Below are positions 44,189-54,662 of a stretch of 64,000 bases of DNA, piece after piece. The stretch's first letter is position 1, and each line of letters starts with the position of its first letter. Source of the DNA: Acipenser ruthenus. Taxonomy: Eukaryota > Chordata > Actinopteri > Acipenseriformes > Acipenseridae. Position numbers and translations under genes: made by a program. The DNA is taken from positions 197,083-261,082 of the forward strand of contig NW_026708843.1 of the NCBI RefSeq assembly GCF_902713425.1, written 5' to 3'. Below the pieces are notes generated by a model. The model was not told the DNA's origin, ran no database searches, and saw only the letters and a list, made by a program, of their open reading frames with translations.

Positions 44189-44323
44189 AAACTGTTTGCA
44201 TTTCGATCTCTATCTCTCTGTCTCTCTATCTATCTGTATCTCTGTCTGTGTGTCTATGTGTCTGTCTCTATCTAGCTATATCTATTTATCTATCTGTCTG
44301 TCTATCTGCCTGTCTGTCTGTCT
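43984..44323. repeat. (TATC)n / (TGTC)n microsatellite
   Basis: 340 bp of mixed TATC and TGTC units. 'TTTGCATTTTGATC' and 'TTTGCATTTCGATC' (about 44060 and 44198) each open a new block, which suggests a longer duplicated unit of about 140 bp. Confidence 0.92.
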
Positions 44324-44500
44324 AAATAAAATTAGATAACGTACACAATCGAAGACTAAAGGAAAGTATATATATATATAACATTTATTAATAATTCATC
44401 AGTGTACTTATTTGCTAATCTGTTACTCTATATAAACAGAATATTTTACCTGACAATTTGAATACAACAAATAATTGGTAACTTAATTATGGGATTTGTC

Positions 44501-44502
<2 letters not shown>

Positions 44503-44531
<29 letters not shown>

Positions 44532-44533
44532 TG

Positions 44534-44576
<43 letters not shown>
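44503..44576. repeat. (AAT)n microsatellite
   Basis: About 24 units with a short ATG interruption. Confidence 0.94.
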
Positions 44577-44578
<2 letters not shown>

Positions 44579-44675
44579 CACGTTTTATTTTACATGAAAG
44601 ATGACAGACCTGTAATGATCTAAACGAGAGACAAGCTTGCCAGTCGCTGGCCGTGGTTCTGAAATATCTGACCGT

Positions 44676-45056
44676 CGTGCTTCACCCTTTGCTGTGGAAC
44701 TGTCTCCCTAGCTCTGTGAGAGATAGAGGGTTCAGTTGTAGGGTCCCTGTGCTGTGGAACGCTCTCCCTGGTTCTGTAAGAGATAGAGGGTTCAGTTGTA
44801 GGGTCCCTGTGCTGTGGAACTGTCTCCTTAGCTCTGTGAGAGATAGAGGGTTCAGTTGTAGGGTCCCTGTGCTGTGGAACTGTCTCCCTAGCTCTGTGAG
44901 AGATAGAGGGTTCAGTTGTAGGGTCCCTGTGCTGTGGAACTGTCTCCCTAGCTCTGTGAGAGATAGAGGGTTCAGTTGTAGGGTCCCTGTGCTGTGGAAC
45001 TGTCTCCCTAGCTCTGTGAGAGATAGGGGGTTCAGTTGTAGGGCCCCTGTGCTGTG
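44676..45056. repeat. 60-bp minisatellite, about six units
   Basis: The unit reads 'GTCTCCCTAGCTCTGTGAGA' ... 'GGTCCCTGTGCTGTGGAACT'. Because 60 is a multiple of three, both strands stay open with a 20-residue period. The plus-strand reading 'VLWNCLPSSVRDRGFSC' resembles the 'LWNSLP..LR' end of fish LINE proteins, so the unit may derive from a LINE. It lies in the ZNF-2 intron, about 150 bp before the coding exon. Confidence 0.93.
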
Positions 45057-45208
45057 ATGTTGACTTAGAGATACAGAGATTACCATTTTGAAGCTCCGAA
45101 TGTGCCACAGTGTTACAGAAAATGAAAACACAAGACTTTCTAACAGCTGGTATTGTTTCGGGTCCCCCTCCACCCCCCCCCCCCCACCCCCCCCCTGCAG
45201 GATCAAGC

Positions 45209-46045
45209 ATGGAGCCAATTCACATCAAAGAAGAGGCTCTTGATCCACAACCTGTAACTGCTTCAGAAGAGATCTCTTCACCAGTTAAACCAGAAGAGAT
45301 CATAACTGTCATCATTAAAAGCGAGGGAGAAGAAGATGATGACGAGGAGGAAGAGGAAGAGGAAGACACAGAAACTCAATCCTCAACCGCCAACCTCCTC
45401 CCGGAAAATTTGTCCCGGGGTTACCGCTGCACCGAATGTGGGAAAAGTTTCAATCACGCAGGCCACCTCCGCCGACACTGGAGAATCCACACGGGAGAGA
45501 AGCCGTACGTCTGCCCAGACTGCGGGAAGAGTTTCACCCAAGCGGGGCACTTGAAAAAACACAGGCGGGTCCACAGCGGAGAGACACCGTACAGCTGCCC
45601 CGACTGCGACAAAACCTTCAAGCACTCGGACGGGCTCAAGCAACACCGCGTCTCCCACACCGGGGAGAAACCTTACAGCTGCCCGGAGTGCCGGAAAAGC
45701 TTCAGCCGCTCGGAGCTGCTTAAAAACCACAGGCGGGTTCACACGGGAGAGAAGCCGTACCGCTGCTCCGACTGTGGGAAGAGCTTCGGGGATTTGTGGA
45801 ATTGCAAGAAGCACCGGCTCATTCACACGGGAGAGAAGCCCTACCGCTGTGCCCAGTGTGGGAAAAGCTTCAGCCAGAGAGGCACCCTGAAGAGGCACGG
45901 CCGCATTCACACAGGAGAGAAGCCGTACCGCTGTGCCCACTGCGACAAGAGCTTTACTTTCGATAACCAATTGAAGAATCATAAATGCCAGACGCGCAAA
46001 AAGCTCTGTGGAGAGAACCCAGTCGGGACTGAGGGGGAAATCTAG
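45209..46045 (+). CDS. C2H2 zinc-finger protein ZNF-2 (7 fingers)
   Basis: A single coding exon (278 aa) entered after a C-rich tract and CTGCAG acceptor at 45200. The ATG at 45209 starts 'MEPIHIKEEALDPQ', with a SUMO-type IKEE site, then 'KPEEIITVIIKSEG' and an acidic run of about 15 Glu/Asp (residues 41-54). Seven fingers begin at residue 72. The last one ('LKNHKCQTRKK') lacks the normal final His. N-terminal motifs are shared with ZNF-3 ('[13 protein letters not shown]'), so the genes are paralogues. A nuclear DNA-binding role is expected, and the target is unknown. Confidence 0.9.
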   Translation: MEPIHIKEEALDPQPVTASEEISSPVKPEEIITVIIKSEGEEDDDEEEEEEEDTETQSSTANLLPENLSRGYRCTECGKSFNHAGHLRRHWRIHTGEKPYVCPDCGKSFTQAGHLKKHRRVHSGETPYSCPDCDKTFKHSDGLKQHRVSHTGEKPYSCPECRKSFSRSELLKNHRRVHTGEKPYRCSDCGKSFGDLWNCKKHRLIHTGEKPYRCAQCGKSFSQRGTLKRHGRIHTGEKPYRCAHCDKSFTFDNQLKNHKCQTRKKLCGENPVGTEGEI

Positions 46046-46169
46046 CCAATGACTTAATCAATATATCTATCTATCTATATATTTGATCTCCTAATGCTGC
46101 AAACAACGCACACAAAAATGTACTCTAATTTGTTCAAACTCCCTGTGTTGCAGAGTGTTACGAGATACA

Positions 46170-46380
46170 GGCTAGACAAAGAGATCCCTTTTATTGCACT
46201 AAACTAAAAAGAATCGCAAGCCTCAAAGGTCTGTCCTTCACATGAAAGTAGTAACGTTTTATTTTTCCTACTTTCTCCTGAAGAAGAGACCTCTGGAGGT
46301 CCGGAAAGCTTGCGATTTAATTTTGTTTAGTTTGTGCAGCAAAAGGGCTGTCCTTCTCTTCGTCTGTCTCGTCGTCTGGA
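46170..46380. mobile_element. Foldback element, diverged copy
   Basis: 'CTAGACAAAGAGATCCCTTT' and 'GAAGAAGAGACCTCTGGAGG' match the arms of the 17788-18022 element. The two arms here have drifted from each other. Confidence 0.6.
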
Positions 46381-46542
46381 CACGGCTGTTGAATTCTGTA
46401 CGCATGTCGACACTATGACGTCAAACGCTAAAGAAATAAAGAGATATCATTATGCCTGATGTTTGGAGAAATGTAAAAAAAGTGTCAAATTTTGTGTGTG
46501 TGTGTTTTTACTCGCTTACGTTCATGAATCTCACATTGATTG

Positions 46543-47465
46543 TACAGCTGTGGCCAAAAGGTTTTGCATCAGTTAGAATTTTAGGATTGAGAATAAAAAG
46601 TATATAATTTATATAGGAACATCCTTTAGAGTTTTTATTTCACATCATGTGATCAAAGAAAATTATATCGCAAAAAAAAGTCTACCAGAAGTCATAATAG
46701 TATACAGTAAGTATTTCATTTTAGATTTCTGAAATGTCATATTTTTCATTGTCAGTTTTTTTTTTCTGTTAGGTATCTGGAAAACTATATAGAGGGTGTG
46801 TGATTCAATATGTTAACAAGGGAACATTATTCAGCAGCTTTCACTGGACTCTATGAAGCTGAGGGAGTTCATTCTATATAGAGGGTGTGGAATTCAATAT
46901 GTTAACAAGGGAACATTATTCAGCAGCTTTCATTGGACTCTATGAAGCTGAGGGAGTTCATTCTATATAGAGGGGGTGGAATTCAATATGTTAACAAGGG
47001 AACATTATTCAGCAGCTTTCATTGGACTCTATGAAGCTGAGGGAGTTCATTCTATATAGAGGGTGTGGAATTCAGTATGTTAACAAGGGAACATTATTCA
47101 GCAGCTTTCATTGGACTCTATGAAGCTGAGGGAGTTCATTCTATATAGAGGGGGTGGAATTCAGTATGTTAACAAGGGAACATTATTCAGCAGCTTTCAT
47201 TGGACTCTATGAAGCTGAGGGAGTTCATTCTATATAGAGGGGGTGGAATTCAATATGTTAACAAGGGAACATTATTCAGCAGCTTTCATTGGACTCTATG
47301 AAGCTGAGGGAGTTCATTCTATATAGAGGGGGTGGAATTCAATATGTTAACAAGGGAACATTATTCAGCAGCTTTCATTGGACTCTATGAAGCTGAGGGA
47401 GTTCATTCTATATAGAGGGGGTGGAATTCAATATGTTAACAAGGGAACATTATTCAGCAGTTTCA
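46543..47465 (+). mobile_element. Tc1-like MITE with eight internal 89-bp repeats
   Basis: The left end is 'TACAGCTGTGGCCAAAAGG'. The body matches the 350-bp copy at 54313 and then enters a tandem array (46803-47462). Each 89-bp unit holds 'ATTCAATATGTTAACAAGGG' and 'ATGAAGCTGAGGGAGTTCAT'. The element ends in the array and has no right terminal repeat. A two-unit version is at 18815-19161. Confidence 0.85.
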
Positions 47466-47654
47466 CATCTGTTTGCTGTTCAATCATTATTCTAGTACTT
47501 TCAATCACTTTCGGTGACCCCCAATTTGTTTGAAAAAATAAGTGTCTCTGTATTTGTACCCGCGGTTGTTATCGCTGGGCTTATTATGAATCAAAGTAAA
47601 CGTGTTAACGTGGCGAGTTTTAACGGCGCTGGTACTGCAGCGTACAACCTGACT

Positions 47655-47805
47655 GCACAGCAGCGGGCAGTTCGGAAACTACAACTCCCAGAACCACCCG
47701 CGACCGGCTTCCTGCTTCCAATGCGCAGACAGCCGGAAGAGGGAGAGAGATAGAGAGAGTCCTTGAGGATTGAAATACGGAGAAAGAGAGATACTGTATG
47801 AAAAG
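47655..47805 (+). promoter_or_regulatory. ZNF-3 first exon / promoter with ZNF143-type motif
   Basis: ACTACAACTCCCAGA at 47678-47692, then 'AGCCGGAAGAGG' (ETS-like) and a splice donor GAAAAG|GTAAAT at 47805. Confidence 0.65.
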
Positions 47806-48258
47806 GTAAATATTGAGCAAGACAGACAAAAACAGCGAAGAATGACAGTGGCTTTTAACTTCTTAAGGGAACTGCAACACGCAGGTTTATAAGTAAACAA
47901 AAAGCCGGGGAAAAAAACGGTGTAATTCGATATTTTTGTTTTGTTTGGTATTGTTTAGGCTGCTAAAAATGCGTTAAAAAAATAAAATAAAATTGCTGTG
48001 TTTTGTAAGATTCTGTTTGCAAAATAATAATAATAATAAAATGAATAAAAAATAAGAGATTAATATTTTTTTTAAACAGTGTATCATTGTCGAAATAAGT
48101 CATTTCATTATTTTAACCCCCCCCCCTCCCCGAGAAACCGATTTGAAGACTTTAGATCTATGATGATAATGATAATACAGAAATTGAATGAAAGAAAATA
48201 CGTTTTTATTTAATTAAGGCATTTTGTGTTATCTTTCTGTATTCTTAAGTAGACCTGA

Positions 48259-48261
<3 letters not shown>

Positions 48262-48316
<55 letters not shown>
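48262..48316. repeat. (ATT)n microsatellite
   Basis: About 18 units. Confidence 0.94.
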
Positions 48317-48319
<3 letters not shown>

Positions 48320-48613
48320 TCAAGAAGGCTAGAATTTAATACAATAGAAATTTGCAAGTAACGAAATATTGAATTGACCAAGAAACACAATATAAATTTA
48401 ACTGGCACCTCATTTCTGTTCATATTACGACGCAACTAAAACGTCAGCTATAGACGTACATATTATTATAGATAAATACCAGAGGAACCGCACCTGTATA
48501 CAGAGCTGACTATAATACTGTAAATACAGGACCAATTAATTCAATTAAACGATCTGTACAGTGCATTAATTACTACCATAGTATGTAGGAATCAGATAGG
48601 CAATTATTATTAA

Positions 48614-48881
48614 GGGCAGCAGTGTGGAGTAGTGGTTAGTGCTCTGGACTCTTGACCGGAGGGTCGTGGGTTCAATCCCAGGTGGGGACACTGCTGCTGT
48701 ACCCGTGAGCAAGGTACTTTACCTAGATTGCTCCAGTAAAAACCCAGCTGTATAAATGGGGAATTGTATGTAAAAATAATGTAAAAAAAATAATGCAATT
48801 GTATGTAAAAATAACGTGATATCTTGTAACAATTGTAAGTCGCCCTGGGTAAGGGTGTTTGCTAAGAAATAAATAATAATA
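48614..48881 (+). mobile_element. SINE family A in ZNF-3 intron
   Basis: Full-length, with the internal 'TGTATGTAAAAATAA' segment duplicated. Confidence 0.92.
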
Positions 48882-48940
48882 TTTAAATACAAGATACCAT
48901 TTTCTACAAGGTATTTAACACTATAATACCAATAATAATT

Positions 48941-49150
48941 ATTTATTTCCTATCCAGGGCTTCTTACAATTGTTACAAGATATCACAACATTTTTTACAT
49001 ACAATTCCCCATTTATACAGTTGGGTTTTTACTGGAGCAATCTAGGTAAAGTACCTTGCTCAAGGGTACAGCAGCAGTGTCCCCCACCTGGGATTGAACC
49101 CACGACCCTCTGGTCAAGAGTCCAGAGCCCTAACCACTACTCCACACTGC

Positions 49151-49151
<1 letters not shown>
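48941..49151 (-). mobile_element. SINE family A in ZNF-3 intron, tail shortened
   Basis: Inverted relative to the SINE at 48614. The head runs into (ATC)n and (ATA)n repeats at 49152-49203. Confidence 0.9.
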
Positions 49152-49185
<34 letters not shown>

Positions 49186-49258
49186 AATAATAATAATAAT
49201 AATACAAGAAGTTGAATCAAATTATCAGTTTTATGCTTCAATTATGATTTATTGTTTA

Positions 49259-49261
<3 letters not shown>

Positions 49262-49295
<34 letters not shown>
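49262..49295. repeat. (AT)n microsatellite
   Basis: About 17 units. Confidence 0.92.
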
Positions 49296-49296
<1 letters not shown>

Positions 49297-49682
49297 TTGT
49301 CAATATTCTCTTAACAGATACATTTTTAAAATAATAAAATTGGAGGCAGTTATTATTTTTCTTATTAATATCACACACAGCTGATATCTCCACCTGCTTT
49401 GCCAAGTACAAAGAAAGTTATATTTTTGAAAATCAATAATAACCCAATTTCAAGCTTGTTAGAATTTCTCGTTGATTCCATTTTTTTTTTCTAATGGTAA
49501 AGTCTGACTTTTTTTCATCATTTCAGAGGATCTTAGTGTGCAGTAAACTGTTGTAATTGAAAATTCCAGTAGAGAAATCTGTATACGTTTTTATTTTAAA
49601 TACAAGAGCAAAATAAAAAAATAAACAAAAATGAACGTTTTGCATTTAAAATGCAGATGCACTGTTTTAAACAGGAAATGTC

Positions 49683-50378
49683 TACAGGGCTGGGAATCAG
49701 ACTCCCGCTGCACAGCAGTGTGATCCGGTCCTGGTTTCACTAGGAGTTTAATAATAAGACACACCTGAGCTTGTTACCTAGACACACTGGGGGCTGGTAG
49801 TAAAACCTAGACTGGGTGACACTGCTGTGCAATAGGAGCCTGATTACCATCCCTGCAATGTAATTCCAGTCTAGTCTAGTGATATTAAACTGCAGTTACA
49901 ATGTAATTCCAGTCTAGTCTAGTGATATTAAACTGCAGTTACAATGTAATTCCAGTCTAGTCTAGTGATATTAAACTGCAGTTACAATGTAATTCCAGTC
50001 CAGTCTAGTGATATTAAACTGCAGTTACAATGTAATTCCAGTCCAGTCTAGTGATATTAAACTGCAGTTACAATGTAATTCCAGTCCAGTCTAGTCTAGT
50101 GATATTAAACTGCAGTTACAATGTAATTCCAGTCCAGTCTAGTCTAGTGATATTAAACTGCAGTTACAATGTAATTCCAGTCCAGTCTAGTGATATTAAA
50201 CTGCAGTTACAATGCAGGGCTGGGAATCAGACTCCCGCTGCACAGCAGTGTGATCCAGTCCTGGTTTCACTAGGAGTTTAATAATAAGACACACCTGAGC
50301 TTGTTAGCTAGACACACTGGGGGGTGATCAAGCTGGTAGTAAAACCTGGACTGGGTGATGCTGCTGTGCAACAGGGTC
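49683..50378 (+). mobile_element. MITE-array-MITE compound element
   Basis: A foldback copy (49683-49860) with ends 'CAGGGCTGGGAATCAGACTC' and 'GAGCCTGATTACCATCCCTG' is followed by about eight tandem units (49860-50215). A second foldback copy (50215-50378) follows in the same orientation. It ends 70 bp before the ZNF-3 coding exon. Confidence 0.85.
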
Positions 50379-50517
50379 CCTGGAGTTGTATATGTTTTAT
50401 GAATTATGTAATATATATATATTTTTTTCATTATCGAATGTAGATTTGCAGTCTGGGGTTGAACTCTCAGAAAGGCTTGCGCTCTGCCTTTGCAAAGAGA
50501 GAAGAAACGGGCTTAAG

Positions 50518-52212
50518 ATGGAGCCCGTACTCATCAAAGAAGAAGACGAAACAGAACCTCTCCCCGTTACAGAACCCTCCGAACCTGTCCGGATACGAGA
50601 GGAGCTCCCCAAGACTGTCGTCTGCATCAAACCGGAAGAGATTGAAACCGTGATAATAAAAGAGGAAGTCCTGGAAGAGGACGAACTCGATCACTGGGAA
50701 CGGCCCGCTTCGCACGCTCTTCAAACGCCAACGCTGCCGGTGATTTCGGACCCGGTGAAGGACGCCAAACCCGCCTCTCGGGCCTCGCACCGGTGCTCCG
50801 ACTGCGGCCGGACTTTCAACCACACGGGGAATTTTAAGAGGCACCAGCGAATTCACACCGGAGAGACGCCGTACCGCTGCTCCGACTGCGGGAAGAGTTT
50901 CCGCCAGTCGATACACCTGAAGGAACACGTGCGGATTCACACAGGAGAGCGTCCCTACGGCTGCCGGACTTGTGGGAAGAGCTTCGCCCAGCTGGCCACG
51001 CGAAAGGAACACGAGCGTCTTCACACGGGAGAGAAGCCGTACCAGTGCGGCGACTGCGGGAAGAGTTTCCGGCAGATGGGGAACCTCAGGACGCACAGGA
51101 GGACTCACGACGCCGCGGCCGCCAAACCCTATCCCTGCTCCGGATGTCGGAAAACCTTCTCCCAGTTGGCCAGCCTCCGAGAGCACCAGCTGACTCACTC
51201 CTCCGAAAACCCCAACCCCGAAGGCCCAGCAGTCTCAGGCGGGGCAGGTCAACAGCTAACCCTCGCAGATCAGAAGCCCTTCCCTTGCGGCGACTGTCCC
51301 AAAGTCTTCGCGAACGTCCGAAACCTCCAGAGACACCGGCGGATTCACACCGGGGAGCGGCCCTACGGCTGCCCGGATTGCTCCAAGACTTTCCGGCACT
51401 TGAACGGGCTGAAGAAGCACCGGCGAATTCACACGGGCGAAAAACCCTACCCCTGCCCGGACTGCGAGAGACGGTTCAGCCAGGCAGAGCAGCTCAAGGA
51501 ACACCTCCGAATTCACACGGGAGAGAAACCTTACACCTGCTCCTGCTGCGGGGCCAACTTCCGCCACTTGGGAAACTTCCGGAAGCACGAGCGTCTCCAC
51601 ACGGGACCCCCGGTCTCCTGCCAGGACTGCGGGAAAACGTTCCGCCACCCGGACAGCCTCAGGAAGCACCACCAGCTTCACACGGGGCTCCGCAAGCCCT
51701 ACCCTTGCGCGGACTGCGGGAAGGTTTTCGGGCAGCTGGGGAACTTGAAGCAGCACCAGAGGAGCCACACTGGGGAGAAGCCCTACCTGTGCCCCGAGTG
51801 CGGGAAGCGATTCGCACAGCTGGGTTCGTGCAGGGAGCACCAGAGGCTGCACTCCGGGGAAAAGCCGCACACGTGCGCGGAATGCGGGAAAAGCTTCCGG
51901 AAGCTGAACGCGCTGAAGGCGCACCGGCGCGTGCACACGGGAGAGAAGCCGTTCAGCTGTGAGGAGTGTGGGAAGAGCTTCAGCCAGCTGGGGCCGCTCA
52001 AAACGCACCAGCGCCTCCACACAGGAGAGAAGCCGTTCAGCTGTGAGGAGTGTGGGAAGAGCTTCAGCCAGCTGGGGCCGCTCAAAACGCACCAGCGCCT
52101 CCACACGGGTGAGAAGCCGTTCAGCTGTGAGGAGTGTGGGAAGAGCTTCTCCCAGGCTGGGCCTCTGAAATTACACCAGCGCCTCCACACAGGAGAGAAG
52201 CCTTTCCTTTGA
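50518..52212 (+). CDS. C2H2 zinc-finger protein ZNF-3 (16 fingers)
   Basis: A single coding exon (564 aa). An acceptor lies upstream at about 50443 (ATGTAG) or 50451 (GCAG). The ATG at 50518 starts '[14 protein letters not shown]'. SUMO-type sites IKEE occur at residues 6-9 and 47-50, along with 'VRIREE' and '[13 protein letters not shown]'. Sixteen fingers begin at residue 91. Finger 5 is followed by a long non-standard linker of about 25 residues, splitting the array into 5 + 11. Fingers 14 and 15 are identical. The TGA at 52210-52212 stands exactly where the first Cys of a 17th finger should be. The frame continues beyond it as 'NECQKSFASFNHLKTHKCHV' to a second TGA at 52273-52275, so the ancestral protein had one more, degenerate, finger. 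A nuclear DNA-binding role is expected. Confidence 0.9.
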   Translation: MEPVLIKEEDETEPLPVTEPSEPVRIREELPKTVVCIKPEEIETVIIKEEVLEEDELDHWERPASHALQTPTLPVISDPVKDAKPASRASHRCSDCGRTFNHTGNFKRHQRIHTGETPYRCSDCGKSFRQSIHLKEHVRIHTGERPYGCRTCGKSFAQLATRKEHERLHTGEKPYQCGDCGKSFRQMGNLRTHRRTHDAAAAKPYPCSGCRKTFSQLASLREHQLTHSSENPNPEGPAVSGGAGQQLTLADQKPFPCGDCPKVFANVRNLQRHRRIHTGERPYGCPDCSKTFRHLNGLKKHRRIHTGEKPYPCPDCERRFSQAEQLKEHLRIHTGEKPYTCSCCGANFRHLGNFRKHERLHTGPPVSCQDCGKTFRHPDSLRKHHQLHTGLRKPYPCADCGKVFGQLGNLKQHQRSHTGEKPYLCPECGKRFAQLGSCREHQRLHSGEKPHTCAECGKSFRKLNALKAHRRVHTGEKPFSCEECGKSFSQLGPLKTHQRLHTGEKPFSCEECGKSFSQLGPLKTHQRLHTGEKPFSCEECGKSFSQAGPLKLHQRLHTGEKPFL

Positions 52213-52309
52213 AACGAATGCCAGAAGAGCTTTGCTTCCTTCAACCACCTGAAAACTCATAAGTGCCACGTCTGAATAGGGTCATTATTATTATTATTAT
52301 TATTATTAT

Positions 52310-53275
52310 TTGATGATGAATTAGTCATTTAACAGACACTTTTATCCAAAGCGACTTGCAGAGATTAGTGGGGTAAACTCTACATCATCAACAACTGCTA
52401 CTGCAGAGTCACTTCCTATAGGAGCTCGTTTGTTTGACGTCTCATCCTGAAGGACGGAGCACAAGGAGGTTCAGTGACTTGCTCAGGGTCACACACACAC
52501 AGGGAGTCAGTGGCTGCTGCAGAGTCACTTCCAATAGGAGCTCGTTTGTTTGACGTCTCATCCGAAGGACAGAGCACAAGGAGGTTCAGTGACTTGCTCA
52601 GGGTCACACACACACAGGGAGTCAGTGGCTGCTGCAGAGTCACTTCCTATAGGAGCTTGTTTGTTTGACGTCTCATCCTGAAGGACGGAGCACAAGGAGG
52701 TTCAGTGACTTGCTCAGGGTCACACACACACAGGGAGTCAGTGGCTGCTGCAGAGTCACTTCCAATAGGAGCTTGTTTGTTTGACGTCTCATCCTAAAGG
52801 ACGGAGCACAAGGAGGTTCAGTGACTTGCTCAGGGTCACACACACACAGGGAGTCAGTGGCTGCTGCAGAGTCACTTCCAATAGGAGCTCGTTTGTTTGA
52901 CGTCTCATCCGAAGGACAGAGCACAAGGAGGTTCAGTGACTTGCTCAGGGTCACACACACACAGGGAGTCAGTGGCTGCTGCAGAGTCACTTCCTATAGG
53001 AGCTTGTTTGTTTGACGTCTCATCCTGAAGGACGGAGCACAAGGAGGTTCAGTGACTTGCTCAGGGTCACACACACACAGGGAGTCAGTGGCTGCTGCAG
53101 AGTCACTTCCAATAGGAGCTTGTTTGTTTGACGTCTCATCCTAAAGGACGGAGCACAAGGAGGTTCAGTGACTTGCTCAGGGTCACACACACACACAGGG
53201 AGTCAGTGGCTGAGCCGGGATTTGAACCTCCTGGTATGAAGCCGCTTTCTTTAACCACTGAGCCACCAAGCCTCT
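52310..53275 (-). mobile_element. SINE family B-like element with seven internal tandem units
   Basis: The tail side 'AACAGACACTTTTATCC' and head side ('GGATTTGAACCTCCTGG', box B in reverse) enclose seven copies of a 115-116-bp piece of the SINE body ('CTGCAGAGTCACTTCC' ... 'GACTTGCTCAGGGTCAC'). Unit starts: 52401, 52517, 52632, 52748, 52864, 52979 and 53095. Units 2-4 and 5-7 form two near-identical 347-bp blocks. It begins about 40 bp after the second TGA of ZNF-3. Confidence 0.9.
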
Positions 53276-53382
53276 TTATTTCCTGTCTGTCTGTATACCC
53301 GCTGTTGGGTTTGGCTTCTCTCTGGTGTGGGGCGTGGACTTGAGTCCTTCCATTACTCTGGAAGTAAATTGCAGTTACAAGA

Positions 53383-53999
53383 CAGGGATGGAAATAAGAC
53401 TCCCGTTGCACAGCAGTGTGATCCATTCCTGGTTTCACTAGGAGTTTAATAATAACACCCACCTGAGCTTGTTACCTAGACACACTGGGGCTGATCAAGC
53501 TGGTAGTAAAACCTGGACTGGGTGACACTGCTGTGCAATAGGAGTCTGATTCCCAGCCCTGCAATGTGATTCCAGTCCAGTCCAGTCTAGTGATGTTAAT
53601 CTGCAGTTACAATGTAATTCCAGTCCAGTCTAGTGATATTAAACTGCAGTTACAATGTAATTCCAGTCTAGTCTAGTGATATTAAACTGCAGTTACAATG
53701 TAATTCCAGTCCAGTCTAGTCTAGTGATATTAAACTGCAGTTACAATGTAATTCCAGTCCAGTCTAGTCTAGTGATATTAAACTGCAGTTACAATGTAAT
53801 TCCAGTCCAGTCTAGTCTAGTGATATTAAACTGCAGTTACAATGCACAGCAGTGTGATCCGGTCTTGGTTTCACTGGGAGTTTAATAATAAGACCCACCT
53901 GAGCTTGTTACCCAGACACACTGGGGGCTAATCAAGCTGGTAGTAAAACCTGGACTGGGCGACACTGCTGTGCAATAGGAGTCTTATTCCCATCCCTGC
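53383..53999 (+). mobile_element. MITE-array-MITE compound element
   Basis: A foldback copy (53383-53562) is followed by about six tandem units to about 53843. A second foldback copy lacking its first bases ends 'AGGAGTCTTATTCCCATCCC'. Confidence 0.85.
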
Positions 54000-54312
54000 T
54001 GAGTTACAAATTTCATAACTATGAAACAGTAAATAATACTAGAAATACTAGAAGCAGCTATATATAGTGAGTTATTTATTTATTTATTTATTTATTATTT
54101 TTAAGTGAGTTTTGTGTAGTATTTCTGGGCACCACGGTATGTGAAACAGGTCTTTATTCATTAATATTTTGACCTGTGATCGGAAAAGAACTGTGTGTAT
54201 TGCATGACTTTAGTTACGTAGCGTTTGCTGTCAGTGTCCTTGTCTGCTGGAGTTAAATAAAAATCCATGCGCATTATTCAGAATGGACTCCCTTTTCTTC
54301 TATCTGTTAGTG

Positions 54313-54662
54313 TACAGCTGTGGCCAAAAGTTTAGCATCGCCTAGAATTTTAGGATTTAGGGTTAAATAAAATCTAAAAACATATACACACAAGTTAGAT
54401 CTTTTATTTCACATCATGTAAGAAACTGCAAAATGATATCGCCAAAAAAAAAAAGGGTCTGTACCGGAAGCCATAATACTATCACAGTAAGTATTTCATA
54501 TTAGATTTCGAAAATGTCACATTTTTCGTTAGTGGAAAACTATACAAAGCGGTGTGTAATTAAATATGCTAACGTAACATTATTCAGCAGGCTTCGTTCG
54601 ACTTTATGAAGCACGATGAGTTCATTCTATAGGGGGATGCAAAACTTTTGGCCACAGTTGTA
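54313..54662 (+). mobile_element. Tc1-like MITE, complete 350-bp copy
   Basis: Terminal inverted repeats 'TACAGCTGTGGCCAAAAGTT' and 'AACTTTTGGCCACAGTTGTA'. The outer TA fits the TA target of Tc1/mariner elements. There is no transposase frame. It holds a single copy of the internal unit that is amplified at 46803-47462. Confidence 0.85.

Noticed and set aside
44620-45218. Minus-strand frames across the 60-bp repeat
   Set aside because: They follow from a repeat length divisible by three. No independent sign of a gene.
51256-52104. Minus-strand frame of 282 codons opposite ZNF-3 (similar ones opposite ZNF-1 and ZNF-2)
   Set aside because: Antisense shadows caused by the regular codon pattern of zinc-finger linkers. 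The plus strand has clear fingers.
52210-52212. Selenocysteine reading of the ZNF-3 UGA
   Set aside because: C2H2 zinc fingers are not known selenoproteins, and no SECIS-like hairpin was recognised downstream, where a SINE begins. A simple nonsense change is enough.
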